A DNA stretch of 64,000 bases from Pseudevernia furfuracea. Taxonomy: Eukaryota; Ascomycota; Lecanoromycetes; Lecanorales; Parmeliaceae. Positions 1-11,242 of this stretch are shown piece after piece. The position numbers were made by a program, and so were the translations under genes. The notes beneath the pieces were generated by a model. That model was not told the origin of the DNA and did not search any database. It was given only the letters and a program-made list of their open reading frames with translations. Location: contig JAIUPT010000031.1 in assembly GCA_022315425.1 (NCBI GenBank), positions 124,001 to 188,000 on the forward strand. Reading direction: 5' to 3'. The first letter of the stretch is position 1, and each line of letters starts with the position of its first letter.

Positions 1-436
1 TGAAGTCGTATTCCACAAACTTTGTAAAGTTCCTCGCCGGCTGGATTTCGTCCAACGGGCGAAAGCCGCCGGGCTTCGCTGCCGGTGCTGTACTTCGCGC
101 ATCTCGTAGAGTGGAAGTGACGCCGGCTGTGGTGGAGGAGTAGGGACGTTTTTGGCCGGCGGCGAGGTTGTTGAAGGTGAGGTTGCTGGAGGAGCGGTTG
201 AGGGAGGTGGGGGCGTCGGTGTTGTTGCGGGCATCGGATTCGCGTTGGGAGCGGAGGGCTTTGGCTTTGAGGCGGTTGATTTCCTGGAATGTCGGTCAGA
301 AGGGCGGTAGAATAGAGGGCGAATATGCGGGGCATACGATATTCTTGACTTGCTCTGGTGTGAGGGGCGCTCTTGGGAGGACTCCGGGGTTGGAGGGCGC
401 TGTTTGCGGAGGGGGCGTTGAAGGACGTTCAGTCAT
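1..436 (-). CDS. rad14: DNA repair protein Rad14/XPA, 5' part only
   Basis: Nucleotide-excision-repair damage-verification protein, acting in the nucleus. Exons read 436-338 and 283-1, with a 54 bp intron (GTATGC..CAG) in phase 0. Exon 1 encodes a 33-residue Pro-rich start ending TPEQVKNI. Exon 2 opens EINRLKAKALRSQRE, the N-terminal basic helix typical of fungal Rad14, and reaches KFVEYDF, which in the family lies just before the zinc-finger/DNA-binding core. The window ends there, so the zinc finger is not visible. The ATG at 436 was chosen because it is the first in frame and opens a normal-looking short tail. The family is identified from sequence pattern alone. Confidence 0.88.
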
Positions 437-808
437 TTTGGCGCGATTTTGATAGGAGATATCTCAGATGGTCTGGACTGTTATCGTAGACTACGGTACA
501 ATTCAAAGATCTGAATGTTGATAATAGAGGTAGTGATTAAAAGTGAAAAGATGGAGAGTGGCGTGAGGAGGCAGCCTACAAAACTATAATATTGAGCTTC
601 ACAATGGTCTATCCACATTAGGTGGTGAGTGCTGAGGCCACAGGTTTTGTATTGTTGGTTTTGAACCTCAGGAACTTTGGGGGACAAAGAGAGCAATTGG
701 GAATCTGACCAGCACTCCAATGAGATCTAAACACATCGCCCTCATTTTACACAGCAAGCACAGGAGATGCCATGCCTGCAGAGTATCCTTTCCCAAGAAT
801 GTCCGAGC

Positions 809-1543
809 CTACTCTTCCTTGACACCCCCACTGCCAGCTCTCTCCGCTTGTTCAATGCTCTTCTTATCCGCCTTGGGATCCCCTCCACCACCCATTCCCA
901 TCATGCCACCCGCGCTCTTCCACGGTCTCTTCAAGTCCCCAATAGCCGGCTGCCCGAAGAGATGGATCTTTATCAGATTCCCTTCAAATGCGCCCTTGAG
1001 CGGGATGATCGACTGGATCAGCAGCGGGTTCGTGTACTTCATGTATAGATGCATGAAGCCCATCATTCCAATTCCCATCAACTGCGATTTATACATCCCC
1101 TTCAACTGCTGTAGATCATATGAGTGGACCGTCGTGGTGATGAGTTTGGGTTCTTCGGCTGAGCCCATTGGGGCTGGCTCGACGTATTTGAGGGTGGTCA
1201 GATCTTGCAACACAGCAGTCAGCGGGCACTCCACAACTCGCCCAAAGCGAATGAGACTTACCCTTCTTCGCGTTGATCTTCATCTGCATGTAAAAATAAA
1301 TGCCCATAATGATGAGATTTGAGACGACGTAAAGAACGCGGACGCCCAAAAGAACTTGAGGGTCTTCGAAGGGTATCTTCTTAGATACTTGCATCATGCC
1401 GAGGATGATGAGCAGATTGGTGCTATAGAGATTAGAGTCAGCATGGGGCAGGCCAGATCACAGCTACAGCTCGTGCGATCATTCCGCAAGGGCGAGGCAA
1501 CAGGAACATACATCTGGGGATTAGCCAGACTGAGGCCCGACAT
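809..1543 (-). CDS. pho88: Pho88/SND3 family ER membrane protein
   Basis: Member of the Pho88 family, called SND3 in the SRP-independent ER targeting pathway; inverse effects on phosphate uptake gave the older name. Exons 1543-1512, 1422-1262 and 1203-809 (introns 89 and 58 bp) give 195 residues, the usual family length. The N-terminus reads MSGLSLANPQITNLLI. Conserved family blocks follow: GMMQVSKKIPFEDP, a hydrophobic segment ending IYFYMQ, KKDLTTLKYVEP, MGFMHLYMKYTNPL, and a C-terminal GDLKRPWK, then a Gly/Met-rich acidic tail. All three junctions keep phase. It lies 372 bp downstream of the rad14 start, on the same strand. Confidence 0.93.
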
Positions 1544-4155
1544 GGCTGGAAGGTTGCACGGAGACGGCTTATCTAAAGGGTCTTGAAAGCGCACTGAGCT
1601 GTACGAGGTTGTACGAAGAGAAGAATGACGAGTTTGTTGAATTGGAAACTTTTTCAGAAGTGAAAGATGGCGGGCGAGCCTGGAGGACACCTACTCTAGA
1701 TTCTACGACACAATTTGATAGGCACATGACACTAAGGCTTTTGTATCGGACGCGATCTAACCGCGAGTCTGCGTGTCTGCCAACCGAGCCACCATCATCC
1801 TTTTATGAAAGGTTTTACAGTTCATGAGATCCTCAAGGGGAAGCCGGTATAAACATCATCAGTTGTCTTTTGGCTCTCCCTTGTTCAATTTTTCCGAAAT
1901 GTTATTGAGGTATCATTCCGTGGACCCATTCTTCCCAGACGCCATGAACACCAACAAGCCTTTGCCCTATTTCGAGACTGCTACCTATTCCACTCCCCGT
2001 CAACGGCTCCATATTCTCGCAGCTCGCCGTGCCAGCTTCCAAGTCTCAATTTTCCACTACCCATCTGTATCAGCCTCGTCCACCGGCACTGCCAGATCAA
2101 TTTACTTACCCAAATTGCTCTCTCAAATTCGCCCCTCTCTCTCGATACCTTGTTCGTATAGAGCCACTGTTATCCGTCGAATTCATTTTTCCCCCTGGTT
2201 TTCTCGGGCAACGAGTATGTCGGCGGCACAGAGTGGGGATTATAATCGTCCTGATAAATGTTTCACTTTAGCCCGAGACCTCTTCTCGGCTTTGCTTGGA
2301 AAAACGCATGAACATAGCACTTCCAGTTCCGTGGCATAGGAAGAGGAGAAATATGTCGCGACCAGTTCTTTTGAGTTCGGACTTATCGTCAGAAGCTGAT
2401 GTCGACATTTTGATTAGGAAAGGCTAGCGTAAGTGATCGTGGGTTATTCTTTAAAGAATCCTGGTGGCAGGTAATGGACAACGAGATAGTAGTCGAGGCC
2501 TCGTCTAAAATTTTGTACTTTGCTGCACCAAGCTTTTTGCGAACTATGGTATCGGGCCCAAGGGAAGAAAATGAGTCGGACCGTAACGAAACGAGACACT
2601 AGACCGCCGTGCTATTTCTTCTTTCTGATTGGGAACCAGCAGACAGCTAGAAGTGTACGCTATCCAGGATATGCAAGCACTCCAGATTGTGAGTGTAGCT
2701 CAGGGAGCCTCGAGGTGTTTTAGCCTCCAAGTATCATCACTCGAATATTTCCGGCTAGGATCCTTGGCAACGTTGTCGTATATATAGTTTTGGGATTGAA
2801 TTTGACCCTCTGCTTGCCCCTCATACTCCGTGACAGTCTTGGGAGACGTGGTCGTTCATGGAGGTAAGGACCCGCGTACGTGAGCACTGTGTCGGTGAAC
2901 AGCATACGCCAGCGCCACCCAACACCCAAACCTTTTCCCCTTCAGGACAACAAAATCCGCCGCAACGTCTTTTAGATAACAATTTGTCTTGAGTATAAGA
3001 GCTATGAGCGGCTCATGTGCTTTAATAGAAAGAGTGCCAACCTCTCTAATTCCGTCTAATTTCCTAGTCCATCCAATAGCAAACACCATTGGCTCGTTGT
3101 TTACGACGTTACCGCTCTCTAGATCCAGTGTAGAACTCCTGTAAAGCTCGACTTTTTCTGCCCACGGTTACTTTGCGCTCAGTGAGCAAAACCTGCATGC
3201 TTTGGGCGGGCTACACGAAATGGGAGGAGGATCCGTTTTCGAGCATCTGCCTGAAAACCGCGCAGAGTCCGTACGACGGTGGCGGCAGCGATTCAACAAA
3301 CGAGCCTCTCTTAAAGCTTAGGCGTTTCGGGCAGGGCGATAAGAAGTGTATCGGATGTAAGTTACTGTATCTAGAAAGCTGGAACTCAGAGCAACAGAGG
3401 GTGATTTCGGTTCTTGGGAAGAGAATTTACCGTGCAGCCTTCCGCAAAGTGTATCTATACTTATCCTGTGGTAGACCATATCACGGAGAAAGAGCACATC
3501 CAGTTTGGTCCTGTTAAAGAAAAAGAGGATGCAATACATAAGGGAATGTAGCAAAAGTCATGCATAGAGAGCGAAAATTCTATTGAAGTTCTGCAGTACA
3601 GACGTGTTACCAGAAGAATATGAGATCTATCACGTGGTTTTCTTCGACAGTCGTCAATGTGCTTACTAAAGAAGTACTTTTTATGTGTTCGATCCATCTC
3701 AGTCCATGTCCTTTGACAGCATAAGCCGATCTGTTCCATCAGATACTACAAAAATTTGCGCAAATGAAAAAAAGAATAAATTTCCTCCTTGTTGGGATTT
3801 GGAAATTCGAAAATTCTCATTATTTTTGCTACTTTCTCTTACTTACTGCATTAGGTATCAGACAGAGGAGATGAGTCCAAAGTCGGAGTCCAAAATCGTA
3901 GCCTGGCAATATTAGAAATCTACCCACAAACACAGTATCTGATTACAGTGAGCTTCGCACATCCCGCGACTTACTTTCGTGCATTTCTCATGTCTCAGTA
4001 GCCGCATAATTGTGTCTCAGAAATGCCGCCCTTGCATGAAAGCTCGATAAACTGGCTAAAAAAAATTCCAGTTCTATACTTCTCTTTCCCTAATACAAGC
4101 CCAATAGACCAGATTTTTCGTCCTCCAACAAGCAATTGCAAGCGATCTCGCTCAA
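1544..4155. other. Gene-poor spacer, no supported gene
   Basis: This 2.6 kb stretch holds only short open frames on both strands, with no recognisable domain, convincing splice structure or codon pattern. The longest is 1824-2339 on the plus strand (171 codons, Ser/Thr/Arg-rich), which resembles no family I know. The pho88 promoter should lie in the first few hundred bases. Parts of 3500-3950 are AT-rich. Confidence 0.5.
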
Positions 4156-4974
4156 ATGTTGACGGCTGTGAGAAATTTGCGCTGTTTGGCTACAAAGCAA
4201 GCCCCGACGCTATGCCGGAGCCTCCACGTTCCACCTGGTTTCCTGGCGTCTAGCCGCACGAAATCTTTCCAAAATTGGCTCAAAATACCATATCCTCATA
4301 ACGTTCACAACGATGGCTTCTCCTACCTTCGGGTATCGGCTTCAAATCTGGCCATCCCTAGCTTTCCAAGAGCACAGATACCACGCATTCAGATTGGTTC
4401 CCATATCCACATGGTCTTGCAACCGAGCCTTGATGTAAAACGTCAACAAACAGAACATTATCACACGATCTCTCCCATAGGCACGAGCATCGCCACTACA
4501 ACACCATCACCACCATCACCACCACCACCGGCGTCACGAGACACAGTTGCAACATTCTTGGACAATAATTCCACTGACCGGTCAAACAACAATGAGTTGC
4601 CAACCAAGGGATACCGTTTCTTAGTATTTAACCTCGTAGGAATGCTTTTTACCGGATTACTCTTACTCTGCTTCCATACACCGATCTTCCTTGAACTAAG
4701 CCATTATGCCCTTGAATGGCTCCGTCGAATGTATCGGAATTTGGGAATATACCTGTCAGAAGCGGCTGGCATCAAAAATAGAGACGATCAAGGATCGGGC
4801 AGTCTTGGCAGAAGCTGGAACAAAATCCTCGGTGTATTTTGGATACTTGCCTACTACTGGGACAACAATCCGGACTGGTATCCGGGCAGTGCCCTGAGCA
4901 CTATCATAACTGCCTTTCGAGCTGTCTCATTGTATACTCTGGCAATAGTGCTGGCTGTATACATGTTTATCTAG
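4156..4974 (+). CDS. Hypothetical membrane protein
   Basis: Single-exon ORF of 272 residues, not assigned to a family. The first 45 residues are rich in Arg, Ser and Leu with no acidic residues, which resembles a mitochondrial targeting sequence. A Ser/Pro-rich low-complexity part follows (about residues 112-126, with runs of Pro). The C-terminal half has one clear membrane span near residues 155-175 (FLVFNLVGMLFTGLLLLCF) and a second hydrophobic end (about 252-272, finishing AIVLAVYMFI). The stop is only 20 bp from the stop of mtnB, which is convergent. Single-exon structure and absence of known homologs make this a moderate call. Confidence 0.5.
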   Translation: MLTAVRNLRCLATKQAPTLCRSLHVPPGFLASSRTKSFQNWLKIPYPHNVHNDGFSYLRVSASNLAIPSFPRAQIPRIQIGSHIHMVLQPSLDVKRQQTEHYHTISPIGTSIATTTPSPPSPPPPASRDTVATFLDNNSTDRSNNNELPTKGYRFLVFNLVGMLFTGLLLLCFHTPIFLELSHYALEWLRRMYRNLGIYLSEAAGIKNRDDQGSGSLGRSWNKILGVFWILAYYWDNNPDWYPGSALSTIITAFRAVSLYTLAIVLAVYMFI

Positions 4975-4994
4975 ACACATTGCAGCAACCGAGC

Positions 4995-5817
4995 TCACTC
5001 TGTCGTCCAAGGCAGTCCAAGCGTTCTCATCTCTACTGCCAACCGGAAGAGATAGTCCAAGCTACCAAGCATCAGCACAAGTCCTAGACTTTCGAGAAGT
5101 TTGCTTTACCTTTCCGCTTGCGTCTTAGCCTTCTGCACGTCATCGCCCCAGACATAGACGCCATGCCTCCTCACCAAGACCGCGTACGTATCTGGATACC
5201 TATCCATCGCTACTTCCAGGCTCGAAGTCAAATCCTCCTCATGCGCAGTATTTTCAATGATCGGCACTCTGAGCTTGTCGAAGTAACCGAGCATTCCCCG
5301 TTTGCCTGTACCTTGTGGGATACCTTTGATCTGTTCGATCATTTCAATCTCGAAGCACTTGTCTTCGAGCTTTTCGCCGTTCTGAGTCGCATCTCGCTCT
5401 ACTAGCAGGGTGACTAGGACTGCCCACTGTGAGTGTGTACTGGTCATCATGTAAGATTTCTAGGCGGACATGGAAGGAGTGAGTCGCGACTGACTGAATG
5501 CAACACCCAGCACCCCTATCAAACGCAGCCATGAACAGCGGTGTGCACGCAGACGGCTTCAGCACTGGAGGTTTCCGTAGATACGATCTAGTAGCATAGT
5601 CCAAAACGAAAATGTTCTCGGGCTGCATCAATTCTTTCTGCACCCCTGAAGGAGCAATGAAGATGTGCGGACCCTTGCGAATTGACGTACCACCTCCAGT
5701 GCCGGTGACCCAGCCCAGGTTATAGAAGTTGCGGCAAAGGGTACATATATGGTTGGCGGGATGATGAGGGTCATCCGAGGTAATTAGCTGGTCGTTGGCT
5801 TGAGCAGAGGCTTCCAT
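4995..5817 (-). CDS. mtnB: Methylthioribulose-1-phosphate dehydratase
   Basis: Class II aldolase-fold, zinc-dependent enzyme (yeast Mde1) of the methionine salvage pathway, acting in the cytosol. It dehydrates 5-methylthioribulose-1-phosphate to 2,3-diketo-5-methylthiopentyl-1-phosphate. Exons 5817-5495, 5439-5110 and 5061-4995 (introns 55 and 48 bp) give 239 residues, the usual length. Motifs in order: GWVTGTGGGTSI, FIAPSGVQKE, the metal-binding CIHTHSQWAV (rebuilt exactly across intron 1), FEIEMIEQIKGIPQGTG, PIIENTAHEEDL and VLVRRHGVYVWG. The last exon adds LDYLFRLAVEMRTLGL. The key His residues are present, so the enzyme looks functional. Confidence 0.95.
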
Positions 5818-6930
5818 ATTCGTATCAGAAGCAGGTCTGGCTGTTAAGTATATTTATGTATATATAGTGAAAGGTTCTTGCAAGTACTCTGGCTGATTCA
5901 ATTCTGACGAGGAAAAGTGGGAATGGAGTGGCAGTCTCGGATCCCGTTGTGACCTCTCGAACTACTTCAAGCTATTGAGCTTTGAGCTTGAGATCTAAAT
6001 GGTGATTATTCTTAGCTTTTAATGATGGATATTCCAATATTATGTTACAATAGGTGAATAGCAAGAAAAGTTTGAGGCCATTATGCATATCCGAGATTTA
6101 CCCACTAGCGCCGTATCGTGTTTTGTTACGTACGACGTGAGGTAATCTTACATGCTCTGGTCACCTTCCTTTCCACTTCATTACTCTTCATCGGCTGCGT
6201 GACCTTTATATCTCAGCATTTTCACCCTTCTACTCACTGAGATATCCATGCTCATACGTGACGTGGAATGATTCGCGTTCCGAGTCAATATCATCTGGGG
6301 CGCCGTTCACAGCCATTTTCTTGAGGGAAGGAAGTAGTATTGGTGAAAGGACACGATAAGCATCACGAAGTGTCTTCCATGCCCTGGGGAACCATATTGG
6401 TCGAACATAATCAATTACGTCCCATGGTACGGAGATCTCGTTGGTTTTGTCCTGCGCCACCTGCACCGAGCCTTCATTCCCATCCACTGCTGAAGCTTCA
6501 TCTCCATTATTACAAAAGACATCTGGCAAAGCGGGGATTGAAGGCATTCTATAAGAATTCAAGCTACAGGCTAACACACTCCTGTGACAAGAGTGGCATT
6601 CTCCACAGCCCACAATCAATGCTTCTGCCTCGAAGACAACCGCGGCCTATACTCGTGCAGTGACAACTTTTGGTTGGGAAATGTGTTACAGATCTAGTGT
6701 CATCCCCTGGGTCTTTTCCGAAAGACTACGCCATCTGTAAAACAAGAGGTAAAGAATGTGCCTCACATGTAACCACTCATAACTGAAAACACTTTACCAA
6801 TCTCTCACTCCATGCATGCCAATCACACCCTCTCCATTATGAATTTGAAGCGAGTGTCAGTTTTTGCTCTAAGTCCGCTGTGAGCCCGAAGCCACTGTAT
6901 TTTCTTAGGTCATTTGGCTTCGCGCTTCCA
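5818..6930. other. Intergenic, one doubtful ORF
   Basis: This is the upstream region of mtnB. A 129-codon minus-strand frame (6619-6230) has reasonable composition (Pro/Asp-rich middle, segment PIWFPRAWKTLRDAYRVL) but no signal peptide, no family match and no supporting splice sites. I leave it unannotated. Confidence 0.4.
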
Positions 6931-7500
6931 TCAGGAAATATCAATCGTCGGATCCAACCGAGTTCCATTCAGCAACTCCACAGGGCCGGCAATCTCAGCC
7001 GGAATCCTCAGACCAAACGGTTTCCCAACACTGACATAGAACGTCTCAGAGTCTCCCAAATCATCCACACCGCCCCATCTCAGCAACCCCCATCTTTTAC
7101 TCTGTATTCCCACACAATTATCAACAAGCCTCTTCGCTATCACCAGAATATCCGCAAAACGAAACGTATAAGCATCTCTATCGTTCTCGCAGCTCACAAG
7201 TATGAGGCAGTCCCCAGATTTCCAACCTCGGGGCACTGGGATCCCTCGTCGGGGGTTTTTGCTAAAGTGAAATGGTGTTGTGAAGTCTGGATTACGCGCA
7301 AGAATGGTGAGTGCATCGCGGCAGTCATTGAGATTGGTTTCCCCTATGTCGGAGCTGGTGTCAGGAGTGAAACAGTGGGGTGTGATACGATTTGTTGAGT
7401 CCGTTACGAACGAAGAGTTCAGACCGATGAGCGTGAGAGTGGCGCGAGACACGAGCGTGGAGAGCAAGATGAACAAAACACAGTTGGTGGTCGAATCCAT
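6931..7500 (-). CDS. Small secreted Cys-containing protein, unnamed family
   Basis: Starting at the ATG at 7500 gives 189 residues with a signal peptide (MDSTTNCVLFILLSTLVSRA). The frame is open further upstream, but the added residues are basic and would bury the signal. The mature part shows a pattern shared with both halves of the protein at 30116-31892: a Cys followed by Asp/Gln-Ala and an aliphatic helix (NDCRDALTIL), an IPVP strand, a Gly-x-Cys-hydrophobic strand (SGDCLILVSC), a helix of the form ADILVIAKRLVDNCV, and then a Trp/Gly turn. It is probably an apoplastic or cell-surface protein. Its function is unknown and no enzyme motif was seen. Confidence 0.62.
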   Translation of the reverse strand: MDSTTNCVLFILLSTLVSRATLTLIGLNSSFVTDSTNRITPHCFTPDTSSDIGETNLNDCRDALTILARNPDFTTPFHFSKNPRRGIPVPRGWKSGDCLILVSCENDRDAYTFRFADILVIAKRLVDNCVGIQSKRWGLLRWGGVDDLGDSETFYVSVGKPFGLRIPAEIAGPVELLNGTRLDPTIDIS

Positions 7501-8732
7501 GTGTGACAACATTCTCTCCAGGTTTTTCTTACACCTATGAGAACGAGATTTGCTTCGCGAATTTAGGGCTATGCTCATCAAAGATTTCTATGTTCGCTGC
7601 ACTTTCTCAAGACGTCCAAGGTGATGGACAACAGAATGAGAGCTTGCGATGCTTTATTTCTACACGCTAATGGCATCCAATATGCGCTATCGGGAGACTC
7701 TCATGACCAATCACACCGGCTGCTTGTTGCCACAATCTTCGTCGCATGCGCATCGCTTCCCTCCAATCCGAGAGACCGATAGCGCCCAAATTATTACGCC
7801 ATCGATTTGTTGCGAAAGGTAGCGAGACGTTTCGCATGCTTCCCTCTCGCCCTTGATAGCGAACGAAACACGAGGTAAACGCAGCCTTGAATGAAAAACG
7901 TTCTGCTAATAAGTGAATGACGGGTAAGAGAGAAAACACTCTTCGAAGACTTTGCACTGAGCATGCGTGATTTTGGATCTCTTCTCTATTCGGCCCTGCT
8001 TGACAGGGGGTCAGTGGGCCTTAATGTCGCATATCGCATGGCGGGTTTTGTTTGATGCTATTCATGGATTTGGTAGACGTTTCCTTTGCAGGGGATGGGT
8101 CTCATTTGGGAGCTGCATAAGTAGCTGCATTCCACCAGCATTTGACTTTTCATTCGAATTGATCTCTTTCAGAGCAATAGCATCCCTTCGTCCCGCCCGC
8201 CCACGCCTGTTACATGTATATAGATTCGTATTTCACTCCAGATCTGTGCTTCTACAAGCATGGGAGTTTTTCTAGCGCTGGGGTACGAGAGCACGCCTGC
8301 TCAGGCCTCTGTTGGCTCAAGATCCTGGCGTTGGGACGGCCCAATCAACTATCTACGAGTTCTGTATAGCCTCAAGTTTTGTCGAATTAGTCCATTTGTC
8401 ACGTGGGAAGAGATGAAGGACACTAATGAGAAAATGAGCCCGTAGGAAAAACCCGAGCCACAAGACATTCAAAGCGTAATAGAACAGGTACTACTAATAG
8501 ACGAGCAGGAAGTTTTTTACACTTAGTGCGAAACAAAAATGGGAAATTGTTCGCTCACGATTATACAGTAGGGAGTATTAGGGGCATACTTCGCAGCACA
8601 CCAAGAATCGATCTCCACCTCGTCGCCCGACCAACTCATACCAATCAACAATAGCCATACGCCGCCAGGTCTTCATTCTCCTCGTTTCCCCTCATCTCAA
8701 ACGCAAACCATCCTCTCATCCCCTCCTCAACC
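7501..8732. other. Intergenic, nothing recognised
   Basis: Only short overlapping frames on both strands (for example 7667-7957 minus, 7967-8275 plus), none with domains or believable splice context. Confidence 0.45.
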
Positions 8733-9389
8733 TCATCCGGATGCTTGTGGAGCGGATAACCCATATCCCTGACCACCACTGAGATCTACACCAAGGCCAA
8801 ACATGCCAGCAGGCCCATGATAATCGCTCCGCCCACCGTGAGCGAGATAGAAGTCTCGCAAGACATCCGTGAATCTCGGATATCTCGTCGTGATCATTGG
8901 ATCATCTCGGAGGGTGTCGATCATGGTCTTGATCAAGGGCGGAGGCTGGGTGTCAGGGTATCCACGATCGTCGTCGATGACCGCATCGTCGTCCTGCCAC
9001 ACAACCACAGTAGCGGAAGGTGTTTGGGGTCGGAGCCCAAAGTTGTGGGGGTGCTTGATGAGGCAGTCTTCCGAGACACATAGGCTGTCCCAGGACTGCG
9101 GAGGAGACTCATTGGGTTCAAACTCGTACGCCGACGCGGTGTCAGGGGTGGTGTCCATGGCTCCAGGCTCAGCAACTGGCGTGATGTCTGCAAGAGCCTG
9201 ACGGGCCATTGCTCGAGTTTGCATGCCTGTTGAAATTCTTGCTCTTTGCATGATTGGTGCTTGCGCTTTGGCGGGGTTTGGTGTCCTAGTGCTGCGGCAG
9301 ACAGCTTGAGAGAAATGATTAGTGATAGGAGAAATGGGGAAATGGGGCGAGGGGGTAATTAACAAAGCCCTGCTGAGTGTCAAGTCCAT
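8733..9389 (-). CDS. Hypothetical acidic protein
   Basis: Open frame of 218 codons. The first 45 residues may not be coding: the part from the internal Met at 9251 (MQRARISTGMQTRAMARQAL) looks more protein-like, and a splice acceptor (CCGCAG) lies near 9296. The body is Pro/Asp-rich (VVVWQDDDAVIDDDRGYPD) and has a compact segment RYPRFTDVLRDFYLAHGG near the end. No signal peptide, membrane span or known domain was seen. A short upstream exon is possible. Confidence 0.42.
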   Translation of the reverse strand: MDLTLSRALLITPSPHFPISPITNHFSQAVCRSTRTPNPAKAQAPIMQRARISTGMQTRAMARQALADITPVAEPGAMDTTPDTASAYEFEPNESPPQSWDSLCVSEDCLIKHPHNFGLRPQTPSATVVVWQDDDAVIDDDRGYPDTQPPPLIKTMIDTLRDDPMITTRYPRFTDVLRDFYLAHGGRSDYHGPAGMFGLGVDLSGGQGYGLSAPQASG

Positions 9390-9810
9390 TTTTCATTTGT
9401 CAATGACATTGTTCTTTGGTTCATTTACTTTAATCTTCTACAACTTCTTTGTCTTTGTGCATTTCTATGTCTGATTTGAGTACAGATAAGAGAAGGTGTC
9501 ATTGTCAAAAGGTCTAGAGACTTCATCGATACTTAAGAGGAGAAGGGAAGTGTGCTCAAACTCGCAAATTTGTAAAGCTGATTTGCTCTGAACTCTATAG
9601 GACGTCTCTGAAGCTACCGGCAGACGGCTCGAGTTACATTTGGTCCTCACCCCTTAGAAGCTTATCGTGCAGTACCACCCGAGAGCTCTCCTATATTTCA
9701 CCAAGATTGTATGACACTATGGCATTAAGAGGAGTAGTCTTTATTATGATAAGGCTTCTGTATCAGAGAAGCAATGCTATAATTTTTTGAGCCTTATCGC
9801 CTGGTGCGGT

Positions 9811-9934
9811 GGTAAGTTGCGGTGGTAAGTTACACTCTACCCCGGATCGTGCCCTCGGGGTGCGCTATCCGGGTGGTCTCGGGGTAATCTCGGGGTAGAG
9901 ATTGCGTTTCCAGGTAGATTGCATTTCCAAGTAG
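9811..9934. repeat. Short tandem duplications around a GC-rich nested hairpin
   Basis: Three structures are packed in about 125 bp. A 13 bp unit TGCGGTGGTAAGT occurs twice in tandem from 9811. CTCTACCCCG near 9835 is the inverse of CGGGGTAGAG near 9889, enclosing GGAT..ATCC, so the stretch can fold into a nested hairpin. An imperfect 17 bp tandem unit (GATTGC[GA]TTTCCA[GA]GTA) follows from about 9899. The stretch lies about 80 bp left of the inverted-repeat element at 10015. Confidence 0.6.
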
Positions 9935-10014
9935 ATACGGTTAGGCCGATCTAATTCAAGCTGACATTAGCTTGCAAGTCACTTCAGCGGGCAGGTACGT
10001 GAAACGATTGGGTA

Positions 10015-10305
10015 CTCAGTGTCAAACCTACTAATGCAACACTCTGAAATCCCGGGGCGTGTACCGCCCCTAAAAGCCTCCCCAAACCCACGCTGGCCCC
10101 CCGAAGAATTAAACAGACTTTGTTATACCATTATCCGCGTTCATTAATCTAACTTCGATTCAAAAAATTCCTGGATATTCAAAATCTAGATTTTACGTTC
10201 TATAGTTTCTCTTTTCTCTTTTCACTTGTTTCTAATTACTGTTGTGAAACGACAAGTTTTCGGATTTGAGGGTGTTGGTGTGTTGCATTAGTAGGTGACA
10301 CTGAG
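10015..10305. mobile_element. MITE-like element with ~29 bp terminal inverted repeats, TA target
   Basis: The left end reads CTCAGTGTCAAACCTACTAA and the right end is its inverse with a two-base gap difference (CTCAGTGTCACCTACTAATG on the other strand), continuing through GCAACAC. A TA dinucleotide flanks both ends (10013-10014 and 10306-10307), the target-site signature of Tc1/mariner (Fot1/pogo) elements. The 291 bp interior has no ORF. It contains a GC-rich stretch (CCCGGGGCGTGTACCGCCCC) and then AT-rich sequence. It is therefore non-autonomous, and no transposase is in the window. It ends 171 bp before the ATG of the next gene. Confidence 0.8.
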
Positions 10306-10476
10306 TAGATCCTGCATGAATCCTGCAAAACCCAGCCAATGTATGCAGACCCGGAGTCTTGGCGGCATCTATTTCTGGGAATATGACGCAGGACATTCAG
10401 GCACAGGGTGCCCAGCCGAGTTTCTCCAAGATGCCTTTCTTTTCTTTCATCATCCTCGGAATGAGAGTGAAATAAG

Positions 10477-11242
10477 ATGATGATGGGGAAGCACCACGTT
10501 CCCAGTCGGATTTTGGCACTCATCTTTGGCGCTAGCATCAATGTCTTCGTTGGCGCGAATAGTATAGTCCCATTCTTCAGCGACTCTTCCTGCCAGGACA
10601 GCACTTTTACCGGGAACATTAGTCAACAGGAGGTCAACGGCACATGCCAACCAGTATCTCAGGAGGTGAAGAGCGTGGACCCGAGTCATCTGGACTCATG
10701 CTGTGCAGGTCTTCTCGAAAGCTCATACTCCCGGTACAAAGACATGACGCTAACGAGTTCTAACAGTCACCGTGTATATCGAACCTTATTGCACTTACAA
10801 TGCGACAATTGCACCAAATGGAACCTGCACAAGCTTGGACATTGGCTCGTACAGCGTAGATTGTCCATGTGTTCCTCCTGCTAGCCCTCAGAGCGCGTCT
10901 AGCGCTGAACCCTTTACGTCTTCCACTTCATCGTCTGTGTCACCAACTTCCGAATCTTCATCTGTAACGTCTTTGAGTTCTTCTATGGCAACGGCAATGT
11001 CATCCTCCGCCACATCTTCCTCAACAGAAGGCGTTTCCCCTACTGTTTCGACAGCGCCTTCCACCGACCCACAGGCATCATCACAATCATCCTCTACATC
11101 TGATGCAAACAAGAGCGGCGGTAGTAGCGGTGGTGGCAACAATATCAGTGTCCCTGCTCAAATCTCGTTGGGGGTGATTTTACCTGGTCTGAGTTTCATT
11201 GCGGCCGTTATCTTTGGCGTCAGAATGTGGCGTCACCGATAA
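10477..11242 (+). CDS. Ser/Thr-rich single-pass cell-surface protein
   Basis: Exons 10477-10708 and 10767-11242 (58 bp intron, branch-like CTAAC near 10750) give 235 residues. Layout: signal peptide (about residues 1-27), a Cys-containing ectodomain (CQDSTF, GTCQPVS, DSCCAVTVYIEPYC, NGTCTSLD, VDCPC), about 95 residues almost entirely Ser/Thr/Pro/Ala, a Gly/Asn linker, one membrane span (AQISLGVILPGLSFIAAVIF) and a short basic tail (RMWRHR). This resembles wall-stress sensors and other mannosylated surface proteins of filamentous fungi. No WSC or CFEM spacing could be confirmed. The MITE at 10015-10305 lies in its promoter region. Confidence 0.75.

Noticed and set aside
720..1322. 200-codon plus-strand frame
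   Set aside because: Antisense to pho88, whose three exons are well supported.
1824..2339. 171-codon plus-strand frame with Ser/Arg-rich composition
   Set aside because: No domain, signal or splice support; could not be distinguished from chance.
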